Positions 9,301 through 18,099 of a stretch of DNA of 64,000 bases are shown here, in pieces. The notes beneath the pieces are model-generated. The model was given only the letters and a program-made list of their open reading frames with translations, ran no database searches and was not told the DNA's origin. Numbering within the stretch: position 1 is the first letter of the stretch; the number at the start of each line of letters is the position of its first letter. Position numbers and translations under genes: made by a program. Source of the DNA: Pseudomonas sp. GD04019 (lineage in GTDB: Bacteria; Pseudomonadota; Gammaproteobacteria; Pseudomonadales; Pseudomonadaceae); contig NZ_JAOEEA010000005.1 in NCBI RefSeq assembly GCF_029837695.1, positions 124,001 to 188,000 on the forward strand. Reading direction: 5' to 3'.

Positions 9301-9666
9301 CTAGATATTCTGCGCGATACGCCAGAGCACCCCGCTCGGGTCGAACAGCACGAATTCGCGCATCTTCCACGGCTGATCCACCAGATCGCCCATACGCACG
9401 CCGTAGCGCTCAGCCAGGCCCGACTCGCTGACATGCCGATGCCAGGCATCCACATCCTCCACCAGCAGGTGCATCACGAAGTTTTCCGCCTGCTCGCGCA
9501 CGTAGAAGTCCTGCAGCAGGAAGCTGCTGTTACCGTGGTGAAAATAGGCCACACCGTGGCCGTCCGAGGCCATGCGAAAGCCCAGGTCTTGGTAGAAGGC
9601 TTTGGAGCGCTCGAAGTCTTTGGCCGGCACGAAGGCTTTGATTTCCGTGGTGTTCAGATTGCCCAT
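9301..9666 (-). CDS. VOC family (glyoxalase/bleomycin-resistance-like) protein
   Basis: This 121-residue single-domain protein has the paired beta-alpha-beta-beta-beta pattern of the vicinal oxygen chelate superfamily. FVPAKDFERSKAFYQDLGF is the opening module and FVLFDPSGVLWRI the closing strand. It starts at ATG 9666 behind a strong AAGGAG. It lies between the Coq4-like and MAPEG genes, all on the minus strand. VOC proteins include glyoxalases, dioxygenases and drug-binding proteins; nothing here decides which. Confidence 0.85.
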   Translation of the reverse strand: MGNLNTTEIKAFVPAKDFERSKAFYQDLGFRMASDGHGVAYFHHGNSSFLLQDFYVREQAENFVMHLLVEDVDAWHRHVSESGLAERYGVRMGDLVDQPWKMREFVLFDPSGVLWRIAQNI

Positions 9667-9684
9667 GGGAGAACTCCTTGACGA

Positions 9685-10302
9685 TCAGTACAGGTCGGTA
9701 CGTTTGCTCGGTTTCACCGCCTGGAAGAAGCTGTAGCCCAGACCGATATCGGTGATCACGCGGGTGCACACGGCGGGGATGGCGATCAACGCGTGGATCA
9801 GCATGGCCACCGCCGCATAGGTGCCGAACTCGACGATACGCAGGGGCAGCGGTAGCGGGTCGCGACGGCTTTCCAGCAACTCCTGGCGCAAGGCGGGCAG
9901 GTCGGCCCAGTGCTCGCCGTCGATCTTCTCGCGCATGGCCAGCGGGTACAGGTTGCGGCTGCGGCAGCCACGGCGGAAGGCGCGCCACATACGCTTGGAC
10001 TCCAGCACCAGGCCGGTGGAGAGGGCGATCAGGTTCATGGTGCCGAGCAGCGGCGAGTTGAGCATCGAGCCCGTGCCCAGCTCCCAGGCGCTGACCTCGC
10101 CCTCGCCGATGCGCCCGGTGCTGTAGCCGGTCGTCACGTGGTGCAGGTCGTGGTACTTGAGGTAGACGTGGCGCGTTTCGATGTTCGGCAGCGGCACCAG
10201 CAGGCAGCCGGTATACACCGGTACGGTGCAGGCCTGGCGGTCGGCGGTGTCGCTGAAGCCGCAGCGCCGGTAGAAGGCGGCGAGTTCTTCCTTGAGGGTC
10301 AT
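9685..10302 (-). CDS. Coq4-like ubiquinone biosynthesis family protein
   Basis: This 205-residue protein contains an exact HDxxHx11E motif (H51, D52, H55, E67: HDLHHVTTGY...GEGE), the zinc signature of Coq4. Coq4 proteins work in ubiquinone assembly and ring chemistry. The C-terminal ~45 residues are hydrophobic (VAMLIHALIAIPAVC), suggesting membrane contact. The ATG at 10302 overlaps the upstream HIT gene by 4 bp (ATGA), so translation is coupled. Pseudomonads have another UbiB/COQ system, so this is likely an accessory paralogue. Family placement is good; the reaction is inferred. Confidence 0.78.
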   Translation of the reverse strand: MTLKEELAAFYRRCGFSDTADRQACTVPVYTGCLLVPLPNIETRHVYLKYHDLHHVTTGYSTGRIGEGEVSAWELGTGSMLNSPLLGTMNLIALSTGLVLESKRMWRAFRRGCRSRNLYPLAMREKIDGEHWADLPALRQELLESRRDPLPLPLRIVEFGTYAAVAMLIHALIAIPAVCTRVITDIGLGYSFFQAVKPSKRTDLY

Positions 10303-10760
10303 GGGCGATCCCCGCGAATGTGTCGGGCCAGTTCGGCGAGAGCGTCGTCGTCGGCACGTTGGTAGTCGTGCGAGGAAAGATAGCCTTCGTACTGTAGGAA
10401 ATACTTGTCCACCTTCGACTCGATTGGCCGCCAGGCTTCGGTGCTGGCCGTGCCGTGCATGGGCGCCAGCTTGCTGTGCACATGGTCGACGCCAAAGCCT
10501 TCGAAGAACAGGCCGGTGCGGCCCACGCCGTCGAGTCGGCTGTCCAGCAGTTGGGCGACCTTCTTGCTGGCGAGCAGCAGTTTGCTCAGGGCTGCGTCCG
10601 GCATGGCGAAGGCGTAGCTCGGGTAATGCTGTCTGGGAATCACCACGCTGAAGCCCGGCGTGTTGGGGTAGATGGACAGGAACGCCAGGTGCTCCTCGTC
10701 CTCCCAGATCTTGTGGCACGGGGCCTGGCCAGCGGCTATCGCACAGAAAATACAGGTCAT
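10299..10760 (-). CDS. HIT family protein
   Basis: This 153-residue protein of the histidine triad superfamily (nucleotide hydrolases/transferases) starts MTCIFCAIAAGQ. The active-site segment reads GVDHVHSKLAPMHG. Two histidines of HxHxH are kept but the third is lysine, as in a known side branch of the family. The NTPGFSVVIPRQHYPSYAF block is the standard HIT core. It overlaps the Coq4-like gene by 4 bp and begins 37 bp after batD, so it could be the tail of the Bat operon transcript. The substrate is unknown. Confidence 0.85.
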   Translation of the reverse strand: MTCIFCAIAAGQAPCHKIWEDEEHLAFLSIYPNTPGFSVVIPRQHYPSYAFAMPDAALSKLLLASKKVAQLLDSRLDGVGRTGLFFEGFGVDHVHSKLAPMHGTASTEAWRPIESKVDKYFLQYEGYLSSHDYQRADDDALAELARHIRGDRP

Positions 10761-10797
10761 CGGCAGGGCGTCCTTGCTCTGGTAGTTGCGTGAGAGG

Positions 10798-12426
10798 TCA
10801 GCGTGGGTACAACGGCGGCAGCGGGCTGGCTTCCTGCGGTTTGGCCGCGGCTTCCAGGGCCGGCAGGCTGCGGATCGCCTTCCACAGACTCTCGCCTTGC
10901 CATTGGTGGCCGCTCTCGCTGTACAGCGCGCCATTGAGGCCATCGAGGGCGTCGGACAGGGTGGCGAAGCGTGCGGCCATGTCCGCCAGGGTTTCCGGTT
11001 GCTGGCGGGCCCAGGCGTCCAGGGCCTGGCGGGTGGCATGAGGGTCGTTGGCCAGGCAGGCGCGTTTGAGATCGTCGAGCAGGGTGCGCGGGCTGGGGCC
11101 GGTCTGCGCGGTGGGCAGGATCGCCGGCTGGCGGCGGGCACGCCACCACAGGCCGAAGCCCAGGGCGGTGGTCAGGCCGAGCAAAGCGCAGGCCAGCTGC
11201 CAGGGCCACAGCAGCACGTTACCGTTACCAACCAGGGCGGGCTGGCCGGTGGTCGTGGGCTCCACTTCCAGGTTCGGATTGACTGCCACCTCCAGGGTGC
11301 GTGCCGGCAGGCTGGCGACTTCCAGGCGATCCTCGGCGACGTTCCACCAGTGCACCTGCACTTCCGGCAGGGCGATGCGTCCGCTCTGGCTCGGCACCAG
11401 GGCCTGGCTTTCCTCGCGACTGCCGATCAGGCCCTTGTCGTTGGTCTCGTTGCGCAGCTGCGGCTGGTCCGGGTAGCGGCGCAGGCCGGGGCTGTCCTGC
11501 ACCGGCAGGGGAGGCAGCTGGGCGCTGGACAGGCCCTCGGCGCGCAGCATGATGCTGCGGGTCAGCGAATCGCCGACGCTGGCCTTGTTCGGCTCCGGGT
11601 TCCAGGCCTCGCTCAGGCTGAGGTCGCGGGCCGGCAGCCAGGGCGCGTCGGCCGGCCAGCTGGCGGGGCGTGGTTTGACCGTCAGCGGAATCTCCGGTGA
11701 CTGCACCCGGGTCAGGCGCCCCGGACGCGGGCCGAAGGGGTTGTAGTCGTTGTCGCGCACGGCCGGGGTGGCGCTGAACACCTGCGACGGAATGGTCAAC
11801 TGGCCGCTGTGCTGGGGGAAGATCGCGTAGCGCAGCTCGATCACCCCGTGGCGCACGCCGTTGACGTCGGTCTCGAAGGTGCGTGGGTCGCCCAGTTGCT
11901 CGACGCGGGCGTCGGGGATGTTCAGCGGGGTCAGGCTGCTGTCGTCGTACAGCGACACCGAGTGGTAGATGCGCAGGGTCAGCAGCACCTGGGCCTGCAC
12001 GTAGATGCTCTCCTGGTCCAGGCTGGCGTCGATGAAGATCGGCGCCATTTTGCCGCTGCCGCTGGCGTCGCCCTTGACCACCTGCAGGGTGATCGGCTGG
12101 CTCTCGGCATCGCCCAGCTTGAGCGGTGGTACCACCACGTAGCCGCTCTGCAGCGGCAGCAGGGTGATGATCCAGCGGGTGCTGGAGCGCGCCTTGCCGC
12201 CGAAGGAGGACAGGCGGTTTTCCTGGCGCGTGCTGACCACCTCGAACTGCTGCCTGAGCGGTTCCAGATCGGGCATGCCGAACTGGGTGACGTCCTCCGA
12301 TTCGAGGATCAGGTCGAAGGTCTCGCCCTCGTTCAGGCGTGCGCGGTCGACGGTGGCGGAGAAGCTGGCGGCCCAGGCCTGGGTGCCGATCAGGCAGAGG
12401 AGGAGGGCGCAAAGCAGGCGATTCAT
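10798..12426 (-). CDS. BatD family protein (aerotolerance operon)
   Basis: This 542-residue envelope protein has a signal peptide (MNRLLCALLLCLIGTQAWA), beta-rich periplasmic repeats and one membrane helix near residues 405-425 (LLWPWQLACALLGLTTALGFGLWW), followed by a helical cytoplasmic tail. This is the BatD architecture. Bat proteins form a complex with MoxR-type AAA+ ATPases linked to stress tolerance. The ATG at 12426 overlaps the upstream gene by 4 bp. A longer open frame upstream is a shadow of the Gln-rich region. It is the last gene of the overlapping run. Confidence 0.88.
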   Translation of the reverse strand: MNRLLCALLLCLIGTQAWAASFSATVDRARLNEGETFDLILESEDVTQFGMPDLEPLRQQFEVVSTRQENRLSSFGGKARSSTRWIITLLPLQSGYVVVPPLKLGDAESQPITLQVVKGDASGSGKMAPIFIDASLDQESIYVQAQVLLTLRIYHSVSLYDDSSLTPLNIPDARVEQLGDPRTFETDVNGVRHGVIELRYAIFPQHSGQLTIPSQVFSATPAVRDNDYNPFGPRPGRLTRVQSPEIPLTVKPRPASWPADAPWLPARDLSLSEAWNPEPNKASVGDSLTRSIMLRAEGLSSAQLPPLPVQDSPGLRRYPDQPQLRNETNDKGLIGSREESQALVPSQSGRIALPEVQVHWWNVAEDRLEVASLPARTLEVAVNPNLEVEPTTTGQPALVGNGNVLLWPWQLACALLGLTTALGFGLWWRARRQPAILPTAQTGPSPRTLLDDLKRACLANDPHATRQALDAWARQQPETLADMAARFATLSDALDGLNGALYSESGHQWQGESLWKAIRSLPALEAAAKPQEASPLPPLYPR

Positions 12427-14207
12427 CGGGACTGTTCCTGGCGCTGCTGTTGTTCGTAGAGGAATTTGCGCCGCAGCAGCTCGCCCGGATCGTCCGGAAT
12501 CTGCCGCAGCCATTGTTCCAGCGCATCGCGCTGCTCGCCGTCCAGCGGCTCGGCGCTGGCGGTCTGGGTGGCGTCTGCCGGCTTGTCGCCAGCGCCCGCC
12601 TGCTGTTCGCCGGGCTGGGCTTTCTGGCCCCGGCCGTCCTGCTGGCCTTCCTGGCTCTGTGGCTGTTGCGACGGCTGCTGCTGGCCTTGCTGGTCCTTCT
12701 CTTGGCCCTGTTCCGCTGACTGCTGCTGATCGGCTGGCGATTGTTGCGGCTTCCCGTCTTGCGACTGGCTGGAAGAGGACTGCTGCTGTTGCTGGTCCTG
12801 CTGTTGCTCGTCGCCCTGCTGCGATTGCTGTTGCTGTTGCTGCTTTTGCTGACGCAGCAGCTGCTCGACCAGCGCCTTGTTCTGCTGCGCCGGCTGCAGC
12901 TCCGGCTGGCGCTCCAGGGCCTGGTCGTAGGCGTCCAGCGCCGCTTCCAGCTCGTTGCCCTTGGCCAGCGCGTTGCCACGGTTGTAGTGGGCGCTGGCGC
13001 TGTCGGACTGGGCGAAGCGCTCGGCGGCGCCGGCATAGTCGCCGGCGCGGTACAGCGCCTCGCCCTGCCATTGTGAATCGCGAAAGCGCGCAGCCGCGTC
13101 CTTGGGCTTGTCCGCCTCTAGCAGGCGCTGGCCCTGCTGGTCCGGGCGCAGCCACAGGTCGTCCCAGCCCAGGGCGTAGCTTGGTTGCGGGCTGACGAAC
13201 AACAGCAGCGGCAGGCAGAACAGCCAGCCGCGGCGTCCGGCGCAGGCGGCGATCAACAGCAGCGGCAACAGCAGCCAGTGGCCCTGGTCGGCCCAGGCCT
13301 GCAACTGTGTCGGTTCGGCGCCTTCACGCAGTTCCTGCGGGCCGTCGAGCAGGTCCAAAGCCTGCAGATCGCGGTCGTCCAGGCGCGCGTTGCGGTACTG
13401 GCCGCCCAGCTCGCTGGCGAACTGGCGCAGGCCGGCACTGTCCAGGCGCGGCACCAGGATGGCGCCGTTGGCGTCCTTGAGGAAGCTGCCGTCCTCGCCA
13501 CGGATCGGCGCGCCCTGGGGCGAGCCGATGCCGAGTATGGCCAGGCGCTCGCCGCGGCTACCGAGGGCCTGGCGTGCGCCTTCGCGCTCTTCCGCGCTCA
13601 TCTCGCTGCCGATCAGCAGCAGGCGGCCGCGACCCTGGGCGCCGTGGTCGAGCAGCTCCAGGGCGCGGCTAACCGCCAGATCGGCACGCCGCCCCGGCTC
13701 CGGCATGATCGACGGCTTGACCGCTTCCAGCAGGTTGCGCGCGGTGGCCAGGTCATCGGACAGCGGCACCAGGGTGTGGGCGCTGCCGGCATACACGATG
13801 ATCGCGGTCTGCGCGTCGCTGCGCGCCTGCAGCAGGTCGAGCAGCTTGCGTTTGGCCTGTTCCAGACGACTCGGCGCGGCATCGGTGGCGAGCATCGCCG
13901 GGGTCAGTTCGAGCAGCACCACCAGCGGGTCGGCGCGTTTCTGGCTGGCCTGTTCCATGCGCTGCCAGCTCGGTCCGAGCAGGGCCAGCACGGCCAGCAG
14001 CCAGGCCAGGCCGAGGGCGATCCACGGCAGCTTGTTGCTGCGGGTGCGACCACCGGACAGCAGCACGGCCTGGAACGCGGCCGGCAGCAACAGCTGCCAG
14101 CGCCCGCTGCGCCTTTCCCGGTGCCACAGTTGCCAGAGCAGCCAGCCGAGCAGCGGCAGCAGGAGCAGCCAGAACGGGCGCAGCCAGTGCGGCCAGAGCA
14201 TGTCCAT
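12423..14207 (-). CDS. BatB/BatC fusion: degenerate VWA domain, TPR repeats and Gln-rich tail
   Basis: The 594-residue protein combines two N-terminal membrane helices (about 12-28 and 60-78), a VWA domain (about 92-290), another membrane stretch near 315-345, TPR repeats (AEDK/ALYRAGDYAGAAERF, AHYNRGNALAKGNELEAAL) and a long Gln/Ser/Asp-rich tail (about 455-550). It corresponds to BatB joined to BatC. The VWA metal site is degenerate: where DxSxS is expected it reads E100-L-T102-P-A104. The start overlaps the batA stop by one base (TGATG) and the end overlaps batD by 4 bp. Confidence 0.88.
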   Translation of the reverse strand: MDMLWPHWLRPFWLLLLPLLGWLLWQLWHRERRSGRWQLLLPAAFQAVLLSGGRTRSNKLPWIALGLAWLLAVLALLGPSWQRMEQASQKRADPLVVLLELTPAMLATDAAPSRLEQAKRKLLDLLQARSDAQTAIIVYAGSAHTLVPLSDDLATARNLLEAVKPSIMPEPGRRADLAVSRALELLDHGAQGRGRLLLIGSEMSAEEREGARQALGSRGERLAILGIGSPQGAPIRGEDGSFLKDANGAILVPRLDSAGLRQFASELGGQYRNARLDDRDLQALDLLDGPQELREGAEPTQLQAWADQGHWLLLPLLLIAACAGRRGWLFCLPLLLFVSPQPSYALGWDDLWLRPDQQGQRLLEADKPKDAAARFRDSQWQGEALYRAGDYAGAAERFAQSDSASAHYNRGNALAKGNELEAALDAYDQALERQPELQPAQQNKALVEQLLRQQKQQQQQQSQQGDEQQQDQQQQQSSSSQSQDGKPQQSPADQQQSAEQGQEKDQQGQQQPSQQPQSQEGQQDGRGQKAQPGEQQAGAGDKPADATQTASAEPLDGEQRDALEQWLRQIPDDPGELLRRKFLYEQQQRQEQSR

Positions 14208-15226
14208 CAGGCCTGCCCCCCGAAGCGCGCGGTCAGCGTCTGCCAGTGCTGCGGCCACAGTTCGCGGGCCACCAGCAGCAGGCTGATCAGCAGCGCGGCG
14301 GCCAGTGGCCAGGCATACAGGGCCAGCGCCGGGCGGGCGCGGGTCGGCAACTGGGCGGCCGGCTCCAGCTGGTCGAGGGCCTCCTCGATCTGCTGCAGCT
14401 CTTCGCTGGTGCGGGCGCGGAAGTAGGTGCCGCCGGTCTGCTCGGCGATGGCGATCAGGGTCGCCTCGTCCAGGTCGACGCCTGGGTTCAGCCCGAGCAT
14501 GCCCATGATCCCGCTCTGCTCGGGATCGGCGCCGATGCCGATGGTGTAGATCTTGACCTTCTGCTCGGCGGCCAGGCGCGCGGCAGTCTTGGGTTCGATC
14601 TCGCCACCGTTGTTGGCGCCGTCGGTGATCAGCACCAGCACGCGGCTGTCTGCCGGGCGCTGGCGCAGGCGTTTGACGGCCAGGCCGATGGCGTCGCCGA
14701 TGGCGGTCTGCGGCCCGGCGATGTTGATCAGCGCCTCGTCCAGCCAGGTGCGCACGGTGTGGCGGTCGAAGGTCAGCGGCGACTGCAGGTAGGCGCGGCT
14801 GCCGAACAGGATCAGGCCGATGCGGTCGCCGCGGCGGTCCTCGACGAAGTCGCCGAACAGCTTCTTCACAAGCTCCAGGCGTGAGATGTCTTCGCCTTCC
14901 CACTGCATGTCGTCATGGTCCATGGAGCCGGACACGTCCACCGCCAGCAGCAGGTCGCGGCCGCTGGCCGGCAATGGCAGCGGCTCGCCGACCCATTCCG
15001 GGCGCGCGGCGGCCAGCAGCAGGAACATCCACAGCAGCACGAAGGGCGCCTGCTGGCGCCAGGCTGGCTGGTTGGCGCGGGCGCGGCGACCGCTGAGGCC
15101 TTCCAGCTCGCCGAGGAAGCTGACCTTGAGCGCCGCCTCGCCACTGTCTGCCGCCGGCAGCAGCAGGCGCAGCAGCCAGGGCAGGGGCGCGAGGAGCAGG
15201 GCCCAGGGCCAGGCGAACTCAAACAT
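14207..15226 (-). CDS. BatA-type VWA domain membrane protein
   Basis: This 339-residue protein has two N-terminal helices (about 5-23 and 60-74), a VWA domain and a C-terminal helix near 308-325. The metal-ion-dependent adhesion site is intact: DVSGS at 97-101, with later threonine (GPQTAIGD) and ITDGANNG aspartate. It is thus the metal-binding VWA partner, unlike the next gene. Part of the MoxR-Bat operon; overlaps DUF4381 by 8 bp and BatB by 1 bp. In P. aeruginosa the equivalent cluster lies next to gdhB, as here. Confidence 0.92.
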   Translation of the reverse strand: MFEFAWPWALLLAPLPWLLRLLLPAADSGEAALKVSFLGELEGLSGRRARANQPAWRQQAPFVLLWMFLLLAAARPEWVGEPLPLPASGRDLLLAVDVSGSMDHDDMQWEGEDISRLELVKKLFGDFVEDRRGDRIGLILFGSRAYLQSPLTFDRHTVRTWLDEALINIAGPQTAIGDAIGLAVKRLRQRPADSRVLVLITDGANNGGEIEPKTAARLAAEQKVKIYTIGIGADPEQSGIMGMLGLNPGVDLDEATLIAIAEQTGGTYFRARTSEELQQIEEALDQLEPAAQLPTRARPALALYAWPLAAALLISLLLVARELWPQHWQTLTARFGGQA

Positions 15227-15716
15227 GCTTGCGAATCCAGGTGTCGACGGCCTGGTTGAGGCCGTTGATGGCCTTGTCGTCGAGGCTGCAGTGGCTGCGG
15301 TAGGTGCCTTCCACCAGGATCATCCAGCGGGTCAGCCCGGCGGCCGGGCAGCGGCTGTCGAGGAAGGCCAGCCAGGCGCGGCCGCTGAGCACATGGCTGT
15401 TGTCGGTAGGGTAGTCGGCGCGGGCCAGGCGCTTGAGCAGGGCGTTGAGCTGCTGCAGCCAGGGGCCGGCGTGCTGGCCATCGTAGGGCCGCACCAGGCG
15501 CGCCAGTTCGGCCAGTGCGGCCTGGCGCATGGGGTCGAGCGGCTGTTCGCCTTGAATCGCCTGCTGCCGGCGGCGCGGCAGGTAGCGGCGCAGGTACCAC
15601 AGGCCCCAGAGCAGCAGCGGCACAAGCACCAGCAGCGCCCACCAGCCAGGCGCCAGCGGCCACCAGGACACCGGTGGCGGAGCGATGGTCGGCTGTAGTT
15701 GGTCGAGCGGATTCAT
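15219..15716 (-). CDS. DUF4381 domain-containing membrane protein
   Basis: This 165-residue protein has one N-terminal membrane helix (about 19-40, WWPLAPGWWALLVLVPLLLW) and a helical cytoplasmic domain. The pattern PLxPGWW...LRR followed by LNALLKRLARADYP is typical of DUF4381, found in MoxR-Bat operons between the DUF58 and BatA genes. It overlaps DUF58 by 4 bp and BatA by 8 bp, so the proteins are made together. The biochemical role is unknown. Confidence 0.88.
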   Translation of the reverse strand: MNPLDQLQPTIAPPPVSWWPLAPGWWALLVLVPLLLWGLWYLRRYLPRRRQQAIQGEQPLDPMRQAALAELARLVRPYDGQHAGPWLQQLNALLKRLARADYPTDNSHVLSGRAWLAFLDSRCPAAGLTRWMILVEGTYRSHCSLDDKAINGLNQAVDTWIRKHV

Positions 15717-16654
15717 GCGCGCTTGCCCGCCTGCGGCCCGGTGAGCTGTTCGCGCAGCTGCTCCACCAGGTCATGCGCGGTGCTTAGCGCCAGCAGCGGC
15801 ACGCCGAGCTTCTGCGCCAGGCGTTGCCAGCGCGCGCGGCGTTGTTCGGCCAGGCCGCTGTAGGCCACGCGCAGGTCGTCGCCGCGGGTGTCCAGCTCCA
15901 GCTGCGCGCCGCGTTCGACGAAGCGCAGCAGGCCGGCGTTGGGCAGGTCGTGGTCGAGCGGGTCGGACACCGGCAGCAGGAGCAGGTCGGTATGCCGTGC
16001 CAGCAGGCCGAGCTGCTGCTCGGCGGAATCGTTCAGCGCGCGCTCGTCGCAGACGATGATCGCCAGGCTGCCGGGGCGTAGCACCTCGCGGGCGCGGCGC
16101 AGGGCCAGGCCGAAGCTGTCGCGCTCGCCAGTGGCATCCGGGTGCAGGGCCTGGTTGGCGCGGGTCAGGCGGTTGAGCAGCTGTAGCAGGCTCTGTTTGC
16201 TGCGCCGCGGCTTGATTTCGTGGTGCTCGGCGTCACCGAATACCAGGCCGCCGATGCGGTCGTTGTGCGCCAGGGCGGCCCAGCCGAACAGGCTGGCGGC
16301 CTGGGCGGCGAGCACCGACTTGAACTGCAGGGCCGAGCCGAAGAACAGCCGGCGGCTCTGCTCGACCATGATGAAAATCGGCCGCTCGCGCTCCTCGTGG
16401 AACAGCTTGGTGTGCGGCTCCTGGGTGCGCGCGGTGACGCGCCAGTCGATGGTGCGCACGTCGTCGCCGGCCTGATACACGCGCACCTGGTCGAAGTCGA
16501 CGCCGCGCCCGCGCAGCTTGGAGTGGTGCAGGCCGATCAGAGGGCTGCGCTTGGCCGGGGTGGAAAACAGCTGCACCTCGCGCACGCGGTGACGCATCTC
16601 GATCAGCTCGGCGAGGCTGACACGAATGCCCGGCGGGGTCGGCTGGATATGCAT
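15713..16654 (-). CDS. DUF58 domain-containing protein
   Basis: This 313-residue protein carries the DUF58 core GRGVDFDQVRVYQAGDDVRTIDWRVTART, followed by a VWA-like domain (IFIMVEQSRRLFFGS, IIVCDERAL). DUF58 proteins accompany MoxR ATPases and are thought to be their partners. No membrane helix is predicted, unlike many DUF58 proteins. The ATG at 16654 (MHIQPTPPGIRVSL) is preferred; the upstream in-frame part runs into a palindromic repeat. It overlaps DUF4381 by 4 bp. A repeat separates it from moxR. Confidence 0.9.
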   Translation of the reverse strand: MHIQPTPPGIRVSLAELIEMRHRVREVQLFSTPAKRSPLIGLHHSKLRGRGVDFDQVRVYQAGDDVRTIDWRVTARTQEPHTKLFHEERERPIFIMVEQSRRLFFGSALQFKSVLAAQAASLFGWAALAHNDRIGGLVFGDAEHHEIKPRRSKQSLLQLLNRLTRANQALHPDATGERDSFGLALRRAREVLRPGSLAIIVCDERALNDSAEQQLGLLARHTDLLLLPVSDPLDHDLPNAGLLRFVERGAQLELDTRGDDLRVAYSGLAEQRRARWQRLAQKLGVPLLALSTAHDLVEQLREQLTGPQAGKRA

Positions 16655-16669
16655 GGGATGGTCAGCCGC

Positions 16670-16726
16670 TAGCCCGGATGCAATCCGGGCGCGAGGTGCG
16701 GGCAATCCCGGATTGCATCCGGGCTA
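16670..16726. repeat. Palindromic repeat (TAGCCCGGATGCAATCCGGG family) inside the moxR operon
   Basis: Left arm 16670-16689 and right arm 16707-16726 are inverted copies with one base difference, separated by 17 bases. The same family is at 59738-59796. It lies between the moxR stop and the DUF58 start, the only sizeable gap in this operon, and could form an mRNA hairpin that lowers downstream expression. Confidence 0.9.
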
Positions 16727-16742
16727 CGACTTGCGGCTGCAC

Positions 16743-17702
<960 letters not shown>

Positions 17703-17756
17703 CGAGGATCTTCCTGGAAAGGGACTGACGGGTTGCCGAACTCACCCGATCGGATC

Positions 17757-18023
17757 AGGGGTCTGCTGCTGTTTTTTCACGGATCGCGTTGCTGCGAAAA
17801 AATGCGCCAGGCTAGGCGCAGGACGCAGGCAATGGTAATCCCCTTGCCAAGTCCTGCAACGACGCATGGCGCATTTTTTCGCGCAACCCGCAGGGACGGG
17901 CCGGTTTGTGAGCGGGACGTTGTTGCTCGTCGCTCATTTGGCGGACCAAATCTCGCTTCTCGCGCCTAGCCCCGCTCAAAAACCGGCACCGGCGCGACCG
18001 TGAAAAAACAGCAGCAGACCCCT
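17757..18023. repeat. Composite structured repeat: copies B and C between 26-bp terminal inverted repeats
   Basis: Perfect 26-bp inverted repeats bound the element at 17757-17782 and 17998-18023. Copy B reads on the plus strand: outer stem 17797-17808 / 17868-17879, box AGGCTAGGC 17809-17817, inner stem CAGGAC/GTCCTG (17819-17824 / 17851-17856), box CAACGACGC 17857-17865. Copy C reads on the minus strand: outer stem 17986-17971 / 17916-17901, box GGCTAGGC 17971-17964, box CAACAACGT 17925-17917. The region fills the moxR upstream gap; no gene was found in it. Confidence 0.85.
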
Positions 18024-18099
18024 CACTCTACTGCATCGGAGCGGCAACTGGCATGCCCTCGGATGGGCTCTGCCGACCAGTTCCGCTTGCGGGCGCGGC

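Noticed and set aside
12560..12860. A CAG/CTG-type tandem repeat
   Set aside because: The run encodes the Gln-rich tail of BatB/C; it is a low-complexity coding stretch, not a separate DNA repeat.
10798..13155. A longer version of BatD starting near 13155
   Set aside because: The upstream part is a frame-shifted reading of the Gln-rich region of BatB/C; the signal peptide at 12426 gives the real start.
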